Below, one piece after another: positions 40,901 through 49,862 of a stretch of DNA of 64,000 bases. The stretch comes from Peptococcaceae bacterium (lineage in GTDB: Bacteria; Bacillota; Peptococcia; Peptococcales; Peptococcaceae). Within the stretch, counting starts at the first letter, position 1. Each line of letters starts with the position of its first letter. A program made the position numbers and the translations under genes. The DNA lies in contig JAHZHI010000024.1 of NCBI GenBank assembly GCA_019420345.1, forward strand, positions 5,887 through 69,886. Reading direction: 5' to 3'. The notes beneath the pieces were generated by a model, which saw nothing but the letters and a program-made list of their open reading frames with translations, had not been told where the DNA came from and did not search any database.

Positions 40901-41611
40901 ATGAAAATTTATTTTTGGGGCGACAGCTTGACGCGCGGGCAATTGGGCTATTCCCTTGCGCCTGATTGCAGCGGTGGTGCTGAGCGCAGAAATTTTGGCG
41001 AAAATGGTGATACCACCTATGGCATTTTTAAGCGGCTGTTCGCCTTCCTTGAAATAGCGGGGGATCGGGAAGGCATTTATGTGGTGGCTGCTGGCACCAA
41101 CGACTTGCTTTTGCAATACAAACGAAAGGCATCGTTCCTCTGGCGGCTGCGAGCGCTGGGGGCTATGCCGCGAAAACGTCCGGCAAAAGATGTTCGTGCG
41201 TTTGAGCAGCTCTATCGGAACGGTATCAAGAAATTGACGGCTCGTGTGCCGCATGTTGTCTTGGTAGGCATTCCCTATTTTGAGATCGAAGATTTTCCTC
41301 AGGAAACCATTCGGCGTTACAATGCTGTGATTGCACAGATTGCTGCCGATTATGGGCTGCCGTTTGTCGACTGCTATGGCATTCAAACCCAGCTGATGGG
41401 GCAGGGTGCGCGCCGTTTTTGCAAACACAGTTTTACCGGCGTTGCACTCACAACAGCGGCCATGAAGCTGTGCCCAGGCATCAAAGAGCGTCTTTCATCG
41501 TGGCAGCATTTGTCGGTGACGGTGGACGGGGTTCATCTCAATAAGAAATCAGCCATGGCGATTGGCAAGGCGGTGGAACAAAAACTCTGCGATATGATAG
41601 GGGCTGATTGA
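40901..41611 (+). CDS. SGNH/GDSL hydrolase
   Basis: 236 residues from the ATG at 40901 (AAGAAAGGA upstream). Catalytic blocks: FWGDSLTRGQ (nucleophile serine), AAGTNDLLL (oxyanion), and DGVHLN near the end (aspartate-histidine). The family hydrolyses acyl esters. It has no signal peptide. The next gene, an acyltransferase, starts two bases after its stop, so the two likely work on the same acyl group of a wall or capsule polymer. Confidence 0.87.
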   Translation: MKIYFWGDSLTRGQLGYSLAPDCSGGAERRNFGENGDTTYGIFKRLFAFLEIAGDREGIYVVAAGTNDLLLQYKRKASFLWRLRALGAMPRKRPAKDVRAFEQLYRNGIKKLTARVPHVVLVGIPYFEIEDFPQETIRRYNAVIAQIAADYGLPFVDCYGIQTQLMGQGARRFCKHSFTGVALTTAAMKLCPGIKERLSSWQHLSVTVDGVHLNKKSAMAIGKAVEQKLCDMIGAD

Positions 41612-41612
41612 T

Positions 41613-42641
41613 GTGGCGTTTGAAGAGCGTAATCATCAGATCGACAATCTGAAAGGCATGCTGATTTTTCTGGTTGTGCTGGGGCATGGGCTGGAGCTGG
41701 TGCGCCAGGACATCTTTGCAGCCAAGCTGCTGTATGTGTTTATCTATCAATTTCATATGCCGGTTTTTGTGTTCCTTTCTGGCTGCACGTCAAAAAATCT
41801 GGAGAAGGGTCGCAGAAATGCAGTGGAAAATTTCCTGGTTCCGTTTCTGGCCTTGAACATTGCCTGGAACGTGCTGCACTTCGCAGTCACCTATCTTTAC
41901 GGCGGCTTGGACAGCATCGAGAAAATGGTGGATCACCCATGGCATTCCCTGCTGACGCCAGCGTGGACGCTGTGGTATATTTTGGCGCTGTTCATCTGGA
42001 AAATTCTCTTACCGGATTTATGCCGCGTCAAACACGTCGTATTTTTCAGCTTATGCGCAGGCATTTTTGCCGGTTTTTTTTATGAATTTAACAGCTTTCT
42101 GGCGCTTTCACGTGTGATCAAGCTGATGCCGTTTTTTCTGTTTGGCTATTTTTATGACACGGACAAACCGCGGATTTTTTCCCGGCGGAAAAAACTGGCG
42201 GCTGTGGCGATGCTGCCAATCACCGCTGTTTATACCTACGTCGTCATTCATTGCGGCGTCCCGGAATCGTTCTTTTGGTGGGACCGTTCTTTTGCAGCCA
42301 GCGGCATTTCAAAACCGGGCATTGGCGTTCTCCTCAGCATCGTCGGCTATCTCATCGGTTTTGGCTGGATCTTTGCCGGCAATGTGCTGATGACATCGAA
42401 GCGGATTTTTCTGAGCCGCATCGGCAGACACACCCTGCCGGTGTATTATCTGCACACGTACTGCATCGCTGTTTTATTTGGTGTATTGACGTTTATCCCA
42501 CAGCCTGCGCTGAAAATGGCGGCGATCATCGCCTTCAGTGCCATCATCACCTGGAATCTCTCGCGGGAAAGCGTCAGCGAATGGGTGCGGTATGGCATCC
42601 GCTCGCTGAATGCCTTCATTTTCCGAGCAAAATCAGAATAG
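41613..42641 (+). CDS. Membrane acyltransferase 3 family protein
   Basis: 342 residues, GTG start two bases after the previous stop. The first helix has the family motif NHQIDNLKGMLIFLVVLGHG (DxLKG and a histidine in the first membrane segment). About ten membrane helices follow. AT3 proteins carry acyl groups, usually acetyl, across the membrane to sugars. It forms a compact pair with the SGNH hydrolase; in OatA both parts are fused. Confidence 0.85.
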   Translation: MAFEERNHQIDNLKGMLIFLVVLGHGLELVRQDIFAAKLLYVFIYQFHMPVFVFLSGCTSKNLEKGRRNAVENFLVPFLALNIAWNVLHFAVTYLYGGLDSIEKMVDHPWHSLLTPAWTLWYILALFIWKILLPDLCRVKHVVFFSLCAGIFAGFFYEFNSFLALSRVIKLMPFFLFGYFYDTDKPRIFSRRKKLAAVAMLPITAVYTYVVIHCGVPESFFWWDRSFAASGISKPGIGVLLSIVGYLIGFGWIFAGNVLMTSKRIFLSRIGRHTLPVYYLHTYCIAVLFGVLTFIPQPALKMAAIIAFSAIITWNLSRESVSEWVRYGIRSLNAFIFRAKSE

Positions 42642-42646
42642 CATAG

Positions 42647-42685
42647 AAAAAGCAGTAAGCCGTTGCAAGGGCTTACTGCTTTTGT
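42647..42685 (+). terminator. Terminator of the SGNH/AT3 operon
   Basis: AAAAGCAGTAAGCC pairs with GGGCTTACTGCTTTT (from 42669), then TTTTG. Confidence 0.75.
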
Positions 42686-42723
42686 TTTGTCTGATGAAAG
42701 TGATGCCGCTGTGCGGCGGACCG

Positions 42724-43170
42724 CTAATGAGCGTCATTCTCCAAAATGGCGCGGGCTTTCGCGTATTTTTCGCGGCGGCGGCTCAGGGCGTCGGCGCTGA
42801 TGGCTGGGCAGCCGGCAAAGCGTGTTTCGTCGGAATTGTGGGCAAGATCGGCCAGCTTGACCTGCTTGGCGACGGGATTGCTGCCGATGGCGCGCACATA
42901 GTCGAAATAGTCCACTTCCGGGGCGTGGGTCAAAAGGCGCAGGGCGTCGATGACCGCTGGTGGAAAATCCTGCGCCAGCTCGTCGAGGGTGATGGGGGTG
43001 TCTTCCACAACGTCGTGGAGCAGGGCCACGCAGGTGCTGACCTCGTCGGTCATCTGCTCTGCCAGATGATAGGGGTGGAAGATGTAGGGCAGGCCGATTT
43101 TGTCGGTTTGCCCATGGTGGGCGGCGTAGGCGATTTTCATGGCCTTGTTTGTCAGGTTGGTGTAAATCAT
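42724..43170 (-). CDS. HD-domain small alarmone hydrolase-like protein
   Basis: 148 residues from the ATG at 43170, with GGAGGACACC upstream; the upstream in-frame part is non-coding-like. The HD-type metal motif reads HHGQTDKIG...FHPYHLA, ALLHDVVEDT, and VKLADLAHNSDETR. This matches the hydrolase half of RelA/SpoT and the small MESH1-type enzymes that degrade (p)ppGpp. No synthetase domain is present. Single gene. Confidence 0.87.
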   Translation of the reverse strand: MIYTNLTNKAMKIAYAAHHGQTDKIGLPYIFHPYHLAEQMTDEVSTCVALLHDVVEDTPITLDELAQDFPPAVIDALRLLTHAPEVDYFDYVRAIGSNPVAKQVKLADLAHNSDETRFAGCPAISADALSRRREKYAKARAILENDAH

Positions 43171-43267
43171 GGTGTCCTCCTGGTTGTCTGGAATGCCCGC
43201 AAGGGGCGGCTGTTTATAGTATAAACCGACGGGCCTGTTTTGAACAGGAAGGGAGTGCTTTTGGGCA

Positions 43268-43299
43268 ATAAAAAAACGAGCTGACAATCAGCTCGTTTT
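43268..43299 (-). terminator. Terminator of the tRNA-Leu gene
   Basis: AACGAGCTGA (43275-43284) pairs with TCAGCTCGTT (43288-43297); on the minus strand a run of Ts follows. Confidence 0.8.
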
Positions 43300-43306
43300 T
43301 ATGGTC

Positions 43307-43388
43307 TGCGGATGGAGGGACTTGAACCCACACGCCTTGCGGCATACGCACCTGAAACGTACGCGTCTGCCTATTCCGCCACATCCGC
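43307..43388 (-). tRNA. tRNA-Leu (anticodon CAG)
   Basis: 82-nt gene. On the minus strand it begins GCGGATGTGGCGGAATAGG and ends CATCCGCA. The anticodon loop is TTCAGGT, giving CAG. A long variable arm (TGCCGCAAGGCG region) identifies a class II tRNA of the leucine type. The 3' CCA is not encoded. Confidence 0.95.
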
Positions 43389-43439
43389 GAAGTGCTATTG
43401 TTGAGCACTTTTATAGAATACATGATTGTAAAGAGTTTG

Positions 43440-44045
43440 TCAATAGTTAATTTCGGTTCTTCCTTCTATTGCGCGGGAAAGTGTCATCTGATCGGCATAT
43501 TTGATGTCGCTGCCGGCAGAGAGGCCTTGCGCAATGCGGCTGACCTTGACATCTTTGTTGTGCAGCTGGCTGATGAGATAGAGCGTGGTGGCTTCTCCTT
43601 CGACGCTGCCGTTGAGGGCGAGGATGATTTCCTCGATGCCTTCTTCATCGATGCGCTGCATCAGCTCTTTGATGTGGAGCTTGTCTGGGCCAATGCCGTC
43701 CATGGGGCTGATGACACCGCCAAGCACATGGTAGCGGCCATTGTAGGCGCCGCTGTGTTCGATGGCGATGATGTCGCGGGCTTCTTCAACGACGCAGACA
43801 CGGTGGGTGTCACGCTTGCTGCTTTTGCAGATTGGGCAGTAGTCTTCGTCGGTGAGATTGAAGCAGCGCTTGCAGTAATGAATGCTGTGACGGCCATTAT
43901 GGACAGCACGCGCAAGGGTGTCGCTGACTTCTTCCGGCTGTTGGAGAAGATAGTAGGTAAGACGCTCCGCGCCGCGGTGGCTGATGCCTGGCAGACGCGC
44001 GAAGGCGTCGATCATTTCGCCGATGGCGTCCTGATAAGGCTGCAT
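43440..44045 (-). CDS. recR: Recombination mediator RecR
   Basis: 201 residues. Helix-hairpin-helix N-terminus (MIDAFARLPGISHRGAERLTYYLL), a zinc finger (CKRCFNLTDEDYCPIC) and the Toprim domain (VCVVEEARDIIAIEHSGAYNGRYHVLGG) are in order. With RecO and RecF it loads RecA at gaps. The last gene of the dnaX-ybaB-recR run; the start overlaps the preceding stop by one base. Confidence 0.97.
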   Translation of the reverse strand: MQPYQDAIGEMIDAFARLPGISHRGAERLTYYLLQQPEEVSDTLARAVHNGRHSIHYCKRCFNLTDEDYCPICKSSKRDTHRVCVVEEARDIIAIEHSGAYNGRYHVLGGVISPMDGIGPDKLHIKELMQRIDEEGIEEIILALNGSVEGEATTLYLISQLHNKDVKVSRIAQGLSAGSDIKYADQMTLSRAIEGRTEINY

Positions 44046-44368
44046 TAGAACAAACCACCCATGCCGCCAGGCAGCTTCATGCCCTTGGTGAGGGCGCCCA
44101 TGCGTTCTTCAGAAAGCTTCTGTGCGTTGTTGATGGCGTCGTTGGCAGCTGCAACGATGAGGTCCTGGAGCATTTCGATGTCGTCTGGATCGACCACTTC
44201 TGGTGCCAGTTCCACAGAAAGTACCTGGTTGGCGCCGTTGACGGTGACTTTAACCACGCCGCCGCCGGCAGTGCCTTCTACTGGTGTCTGGGCGAGTTCT
44301 TCCTGAATCTTTGCCATGTTGCGCTGCATTTTCTGCATCTGTTTCATCATGTTTTGCATATTAGCCAT
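44045..44368 (-). CDS. ybaB: YbaB/EbfC nucleoid-associated protein
   Basis: 107 residues. Methionine/glutamine-rich start (NMMKQMQKMQRNMAKIQEEL), then GGGVVKVTVNGANQVLSVEL and IEMLQDLIVAAANDAI. It forms dimers that bind DNA without much sequence preference. Located between dnaX and recR, the usual order. Confidence 0.95.
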   Translation of the reverse strand: MANMQNMMKQMQKMQRNMAKIQEELAQTPVEGTAGGGVVKVTVNGANQVLSVELAPEVVDPDDIEMLQDLIVAAANDAINNAQKLSEERMGALTKGMKLPGGMGGLF

Positions 44369-44380
44369 TGTAGGGCCTCC

Positions 44381-46000
44381 TTAGTGATGTTTTGGTTTTT
44401 CGTCAATGATTTCTATAGGGACATCCTCTCCGAACACCTGATGAATGGCGCCGGCGAGGTCAATCGCAGGGTCTTTCTGCGGCTCTTCTTCAAGCTCGCA
44501 GTTGAATTTGATAGGGTGAGGCCAGCGGGTGGCCAGGGTGTCAGCGAGAATTTTCTGGTTGTCGGCCATGCGCATTTGCTTGCAGTTGAAAATGGCACCG
44601 CGCGGCCAGCGCAGGGTCAGGGTGCCGCTTTCGTAGCGTACGAGCTCTGCTGGCTTGACAAAGGCATGGATGCGGATGCTGACATCTTTGAGCGCTTCCA
44701 CGGTCTGTGGCCAAAGGCGGCGCAGGGCGTCAAGATTGGCGTCGTCGTCACTGCTTGCAGGTGCGGCTGCTGCTGGCGCTGCCGGTGCGGCAGTCTGATC
44801 GCTGGCAGGTGTAGTGGTCACTGTTGGTGCAGCAGCGGTGGCAGTCGGTGGCTGTGGCTGCAGCGCACTGCCGGAAAGAGGCAGGTGTGCGCCTTTCGTT
44901 GGTGCTGTTGGCGCAGCAGGGGCGTCGTGCAGCAGCAGGGCCATTTCCACGAGGGTCAGTTCCAGCACCAGTTCGCCATCTGGTGCAATGCGCATGTCGC
45001 GTTCGGCTTCAGCAGCTTTGGCGAGCAGCTGTTCCAGCTGACGCAGACTGAAAGCGCTGGCTTGGCGGCGCAGGGTGTCGCTTGGCACGCTGCCTTCGGC
45101 ACCGCTGCCGACGCGGGTCAGGAGCAGATCGCGCAGGTAGACAAGGATGCTCTGCATGAGCGCGCGGGCGTCGCTGCCTTGTGCCAGCAATCCTTCCAAT
45201 GTTTGGAAAAGTGCGCTAGTATCGCCTTGGGTGAGCGCGTCGATCAGCTTGGCCAAAGCTTCATCGTCGAGGCCGCCGATCATTTGCGTGACGGCGTGCT
45301 TGTCGATGCTGTCGCCGGCAAAGGCGATGGTCTGATCCAAGAGGCTGATGGCATCGCGCATGCCACCGGCGGCATTTTTGGCGATCATCGTGAGGGCGTC
45401 GTCTGTGGCGTCGATGCCTTCCTGGTCGCAGATGTCGCGCAGATGCGCCGTCAACACCGCTGTTGGAATGCGGTGAAAATCAAAGCGCTGGGTGCGCGAA
45501 AGCACCGTTTTCGGCACTTTCTGCGGATCGGTTGTGGCCAAAATGAAAAGCACATGCTCCGGCGGCTCTTCCAGCGTTTTTAAAAGCGCGTTGAAAGCCT
45601 CTGTCGTCAGCATGTGCACTTCGTCGATGATATAGACTTTGCGCTTGCCCATGCTTGGCGTGAAGCGAACCTGTTCGCGAATGTTGCGGATTTCGTCGAT
45701 GCCGCGGTTGGAAGCGGCGTCAATTTCGATCACATCGAGAAAGCGGTCTTCGTTGATGGCGCGGCAATTCTCGCATTCGTTGCAAGGTTCTCCATCCTGT
45801 GGATCGAGGCAATTGACGGCTTTGGCGAGAATTTTCGAGGTACTCGTTTTGCCGGTGCCGCGAGGCCCGCAGAAAAGATAAGCATGCGCAAGGCGATGAT
45901 GACGGAGGGCGTTCAAGAGCGTTTGGGAAATGGCGTCCTGTCCAATCAGCGCCGCGAAGGTCTGGGGACGGTACACGCGATATAATGCCTGGTAGCTCAA
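44381..46000 (-). CDS. dnaX: DNA polymerase III subunit gamma/tau
   Basis: 539 residues from TTG at 46000 with AAAGGAGGG 8 bases upstream. AAA+ clamp-loader motifs: Walker A CGPRGTGKTS, zinc cluster CLDPQDGEPCNECENC, Walker B VYIIDEVHML, sensor 1 LATTD and the SRTQRF arginine finger. A proline/alanine/threonine-rich linker (about residues 370-420) leads to a shorter C-terminal domain for polymerase contact. No clear frameshift signal for a gamma form is seen. TTG start is unusual for this gene. Operon with ybaB and recR. Confidence 0.95.
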   Translation of the reverse strand: MSYQALYRVYRPQTFAALIGQDAISQTLLNALRHHRLAHAYLFCGPRGTGKTSTSKILAKAVNCLDPQDGEPCNECENCRAINEDRFLDVIEIDAASNRGIDEIRNIREQVRFTPSMGKRKVYIIDEVHMLTTEAFNALLKTLEEPPEHVLFILATTDPQKVPKTVLSRTQRFDFHRIPTAVLTAHLRDICDQEGIDATDDALTMIAKNAAGGMRDAISLLDQTIAFAGDSIDKHAVTQMIGGLDDEALAKLIDALTQGDTSALFQTLEGLLAQGSDARALMQSILVYLRDLLLTRVGSGAEGSVPSDTLRRQASAFSLRQLEQLLAKAAEAERDMRIAPDGELVLELTLVEMALLLHDAPAAPTAPTKGAHLPLSGSALQPQPPTATAAAPTVTTTPASDQTAAPAAPAAAAPASSDDDANLDALRRLWPQTVEALKDVSIRIHAFVKPAELVRYESGTLTLRWPRGAIFNCKQMRMADNQKILADTLATRWPHPIKFNCELEEEPQKDPAIDLAGAIHQVFGEDVPIEIIDEKPKHH

Positions 46001-46042
46001 AAGGCACCCTCCTTTGTTTCAGTTTGATTGAAGCTTGCCGTG

Positions 46043-47326
46043 TTAGGCTTGCTTGGGATGGTCGGCATTGATCATGGAATCAATGCGCGCCTTGAGTTCG
46101 GTTTTGTAGTTTTCCACCCCTGGCTGGTTGAATGGGTCTACGCCAGTGAGATAGCAGCTGATGGCACAGGCTTTCTCGAAGAAATAGACGATTTCGCCAA
46201 AGGTGAAGGCCGAAAATTCGCTGATGTTGAGCAGAATGTTCGGGGTTTTGTTTTCCTGATGGGCCGTGCAGACGCTGTGACGGATGATGTCATTGAGGCA
46301 GTGCAGACTGGTGCAGCTGCCGGCAACGCCTGGTGGGATCTTGATTTTATCTTCAATGTGTTCCACAAAGAGCACCGTTTCGATAAAATCCTGACGCCCC
46401 TCCTGTAAAAACTGGCCCAAAGAATGAAGATCTGTGGTCATTTGCATGGTAGCTGGGAAGAGCCCCTTGCCATCTTTGCATTCGCTTTCAGCAAAAAGCT
46501 GGCGCAGCCATTCGGTGAAATACAACAGGTTCCCTTCGTACACTTCGAAGACTTCCATGCGTTTGCCAGCCTGAGACTGCAGATGACGGATGGCTGCATA
46601 TTGGTAGCAGTCGTTATATTCCAGCCGCGGCTCCATGAACATGGTGGCAGATTGTCGCGCACCGCGGATCATGGCTTTGATGTCGATGCCGGCGACAGCA
46701 AATGGGAAAAGCCCCACAGTTGTCAGTACCGAATAGCGCCCGCCGATGTCGACAGGGATTTCAAAGCATGGAAAATCGTTGGCGGCAGCTTCTTCGTGAA
46801 GATAGCCCCAGCGTGGATCTGTGATGATGGTCATATGCTCATTGAGTTTATTGCCATAGCGCTTTTTCAGCACTTCTTTGATGATGGCATAAATCACCTT
46901 TGGCTCGGTGGTGGTGCCGGATTTGCTGACCATGCAGGCGCAAATTTCTTCTTCCGGATCCTCAAGAATTTCCATGAGGTGGTTGTAGTATTCACTGCTG
47001 AGATGCTGCCCGGCAAAAATAATGCGTGGATTGCCGATGGTTCCGCGTTTTTCAAATGGCGGACGCAGCAGACTGATGCCGGCAATGGTGCCAAGGTAAG
47101 AACCGCCGATCCCAATCACGATAAATACGCTGCAGCGGTTGCGCACCGTTTCTGCAGCCTGGATGATTTTATCCAGCTCCGCATCGGAGACTTGGAATGG
47201 ATATTCCACCCAGCCGCACATAAGGTCTGGGTGATGATGTAAACGTTCGTGGATCTTCGCGACGCGTTCGGCCAGCGCAGGATCGGAGAGGTCGGTATGA
47301 GCGTTTGAAAAATCCGCTTGAATCAA
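46043..47326 (-). CDS. pgi: Glucose-6-phosphate isomerase
   Basis: 427 residues. Diagnostic blocks: VIGIGGSYLGT, VSKSGTTTEPK, EPRLEYNDCY, and the C-terminal signature (FTFGEIVYFFEKACAISCY...NQPGVENYK). Interconverts glucose-6-P and fructose-6-P. It starts four bases inside the preceding phosphoglucomutase gene, so the two are coupled. Confidence 0.94.
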   Translation of the reverse strand: MIQADFSNAHTDLSDPALAERVAKIHERLHHHPDLMCGWVEYPFQVSDAELDKIIQAAETVRNRCSVFIVIGIGGSYLGTIAGISLLRPPFEKRGTIGNPRIIFAGQHLSSEYYNHLMEILEDPEEEICACMVSKSGTTTEPKVIYAIIKEVLKKRYGNKLNEHMTIITDPRWGYLHEEAAANDFPCFEIPVDIGGRYSVLTTVGLFPFAVAGIDIKAMIRGARQSATMFMEPRLEYNDCYQYAAIRHLQSQAGKRMEVFEVYEGNLLYFTEWLRQLFAESECKDGKGLFPATMQMTTDLHSLGQFLQEGRQDFIETVLFVEHIEDKIKIPPGVAGSCTSLHCLNDIIRHSVCTAHQENKTPNILLNISEFSAFTFGEIVYFFEKACAISCYLTGVDPFNQPGVENYKTELKARIDSMINADHPKQA

Positions 47327-49017
47327 TTTGATGCATCCTCCTTCAATTGGGCAACAAAGGAATGAAATGCCTGCTCGATGCGCGCGCTCAATGCGTCGGC
47401 TTCAGCGAGGGTGGCGCCGTGGGCGCTGATGTAGCACTTCATTTTTGGTTCGGTTCCAGACGGACGGAAACATACGACAGAACCGTTGGCCAATATACAT
47501 TGTAACACATTTTCTTTCGGGAGAGAATCAATACCGGTCAGATAGTCAATATTTTTATCGACGGCAACGCCAGCGAATTCTCTTGGCGGCTCATCACGCA
47601 GCGCCTGCATGACGGCATCGCTAATGGCTGGCTGGCCTGGAATAGGATCGAACACGAGGTTGATGAGGCGGTCGCTCCAGGCGCCGGCTTTTTCGTAGAT
47701 TGCTGCGAGCCGGCCCAGCAGGCTGCGGCCCTGTGCTTTGTCGGCCTGCGCCATGCAGGCGACGAGGGCGGCAGTGACAATGGCATCTTTGTCGCGGGCG
47801 TGGTCGCCGTAGAGATAGCCGTAGGATTCTTCATAGCCGAGTATGAACCGACGGGCTGGGTCATTGACCACATCGTTGACGCAGTTGCCGATGTATTTGA
47901 ATCCCGTGAAGGTTTCAACGAGGTTATAGCCGTGGTAACGGGCAATGGCCTTGCCGATTTGGGACGTGACGGTTGTTGTGATGATGGTGTCGCCTTCCGC
48001 AACGCCGCGGGCTTCAGCGAGAAAGTCGATGAGCAGTGCGCCCATCTGGTTGCCGCTGATGAGGTGCCATTGACCGTCTGCATCCTTGGCAGCAGCGCCG
48101 AGGCGGTCGCTGTCCGGATCGGTAGCGATGAGAAGATCGCAGTCGGTGGTGGCGGCCAAGGCGAAGAGGCCTTCATAGGCTACGGGCAGTTCAGGATTTG
48201 GCGTTGCGATGGTTGGAAAATGGCCGTCGGGCGCAAATTGCGCTTCCACCACCTTCACATCCATGCCAAGGTGTTCGAGCACTTGGCGCACAGGTGCGCC
48301 GCCAACACCGTGCAGTGGCGTGTAGCCAATGCGCAGCGCTGGCGCTTGGGAATTTTGCAGTGGTGCAACGGTGGTTTCAATGAGCTCGAGATAGTCGTTG
48401 ATTTCAGTGTCAAGCAGGCGAATGGCGCCGCTTTCACAGAGCGCATCAAAATCTCCCTCGACGGTCAGCGCTTTGCCTGCGAAGTAGGCGTCGGCGTGGC
48501 GGGTGACGATGGCGGCATCGTCTGCCAAGAGCTGGCAGCCGTTGGTATCGTAGGCTTTGTAGCCGTTATAATCGCGTGGATTGTGGCTGGCCGTAATCAT
48601 GATGCCGGCTGCGGCTTGAAAATGGCGCACGCTCCACGAGAGAATCGGTGTTGCCGTTGGCTCATGCCAGAGCAGCACTGGAAAGCCGTATTGCGCCAGT
48701 ACCAGTGCGGTTGTGTGCGCAAAAAGACGGTGATTCAGGCGGCTGTCGGTAGAAACGACCACAGGCTGGCCTGCTTTGCCGGTTTCCAAAAGCCATTCGG
48801 CAATGCCAGCAGTGGCCCAGGCGATGGTAAAGCGGTTGAGGCAGTTAGAACCCATGCCCATGATGCCGCGCAGTCCGGCGGTGCCAAAGGAAAGGTTGGC
48901 GCCGAAAGCTTTGGTGATGGCGAGATCGTCGTCAGCCATTGCCAAGAGTTCGGCTTGTTCAGTATCGTTCAAATCGGTACGGGCACACCATGCTTCATAA
49001 TTCTTTCGTGCGTTCAT
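47323..49017 (-). CDS. pgcA: Phosphoglucomutase/phosphomannomutase
   Basis: 564 residues, alpha-D-phosphohexomutase family. Motifs: LSFGTAGLRGIMGMG, catalytic serine ITASHNPRDYNGYKAY, metal loop DPDSDRLG, sugar loop GYEESYGYL and phosphate site CFRPSGTEPKMK. It interconverts glucose-1-P and glucose-6-P and thus links glycolysis with wall polymer and glycogen synthesis. Coupled to pgi downstream and rsmA upstream, both overlapping by four bases. Confidence 0.92.
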   Translation of the reverse strand: MNARKNYEAWCARTDLNDTEQAELLAMADDDLAITKAFGANLSFGTAGLRGIMGMGSNCLNRFTIAWATAGIAEWLLETGKAGQPVVVSTDSRLNHRLFAHTTALVLAQYGFPVLLWHEPTATPILSWSVRHFQAAAGIMITASHNPRDYNGYKAYDTNGCQLLADDAAIVTRHADAYFAGKALTVEGDFDALCESGAIRLLDTEINDYLELIETTVAPLQNSQAPALRIGYTPLHGVGGAPVRQVLEHLGMDVKVVEAQFAPDGHFPTIATPNPELPVAYEGLFALAATTDCDLLIATDPDSDRLGAAAKDADGQWHLISGNQMGALLIDFLAEARGVAEGDTIITTTVTSQIGKAIARYHGYNLVETFTGFKYIGNCVNDVVNDPARRFILGYEESYGYLYGDHARDKDAIVTAALVACMAQADKAQGRSLLGRLAAIYEKAGAWSDRLINLVFDPIPGQPAISDAVMQALRDEPPREFAGVAVDKNIDYLTGIDSLPKENVLQCILANGSVVCFRPSGTEPKMKCYISAHGATLAEADALSARIEQAFHSFVAQLKEDASN

Positions 49018-49862
49018 TGGTGTCCTCCTTGTTCATAAAAAGCATCTGCCAGGGCGACAAATTCTGCCACCGATAAAGTTTCGGCACGGCGGTTGTCGTC
49101 AATGCCGCATTGTTCCAAACATGCTGCAATCAGTTTCTTGTCGCAGCCCAGGCTGGACAGAGAATTGCGCAATGTTTTGCGGCGCTGGCTGAACGCGGCC
49201 TTGACCACGCGGCGCATGAGCGCGTCGTCCTTGGCTTGCAGCGGACGTTCGGCATAAGGCACCAGATGGAGAATGGTGGAGTCCACCTCAGGTGCTGGCA
49301 CAAAGGCGCGGCGGCCGACATCAAAGGCGCGTTCCGCTGTGGCGGCATACTGCACCATGACCGTTACGGCGCCGTACGCTTTGCTGCCTGGTTTTGCGGT
49401 GAGGCGTTCGCCGACCTCTTTCTGCACCATGATGACCAATTCGCTGACGTGGGCGGTGTCTTCAAGAACATGCATAATCAGCGGGGTGGTAATATAATAA
49501 GGAAGGTTTGCGACCAGTTTGTAGGGTGCGTCCCAGTTTAATTGTTCGCGCATAAGGGCGTCCAGATCGGCTTTCAGGGCATCGGCAAACACCAACTTGA
49601 CGTTGCCGCATTCAGCCAGTGTTTCTTCCAGAAGCGGTGCCAATCGGCGGTCGATTTCGATGGCCAGCACGTCTTCTGCACGAGCCGCAATGGCACGGGT
49701 TAAGGTGCCAGCGCCAGGACCGATTTCCAGCGCGCGGTCGCCAGGCTGCCAATTACAGACGGCAGCGATGCGTTCCAAGAGCGCAGGGTCGCCGATAAAA
49801 TTCTGTCCGTATTGCTTTTTTAATGTAATATGATGTTTTTTTAATCGCTCATTGAGATTCAT
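49014..49862 (-). CDS. rsmA: 16S rRNA dimethyladenosine transferase RsmA (KsgA)
   Basis: 282 residues from the ATG at 49862 (GGAGGCAGATC upstream). A start 10 codons earlier would be inside rnmV. The SAM-binding motif is ALEIGPGAGTLTRAI, and the catalytic motif NLPYY is in LVANLPYYITTPL; HITLKKQYGQNFIGDP is the usual N-terminus. It dimethylates two adenines near the 3' end of 16S rRNA. It overlaps the end of rnmV by 14 bases. Confidence 0.95.
   Translation of the reverse strand: MNLNERLKKHHITLKKQYGQNFIGDPALLERIAAVCNWQPGDRALEIGPGAGTLTRAIAARAEDVLAIEIDRRLAPLLEETLAECGNVKLVFADALKADLDALMREQLNWDAPYKLVANLPYYITTPLIMHVLEDTAHVSELVIMVQKEVGERLTAKPGSKAYGAVTVMVQYAATAERAFDVGRRAFVPAPEVDSTILHLVPYAERPLQAKDDALMRRVVKAAFSQRRKTLRNSLSSLGCDKKLIAACLEQCGIDDNRRAETLSVAEFVALADAFYEQGGHQ

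Noticed and set aside
44354..45583. 409-codon frame opposite dnaX
   Set aside because: dnaX on the other strand is complete and unmistakable; the frame follows from its GC-rich third positions.
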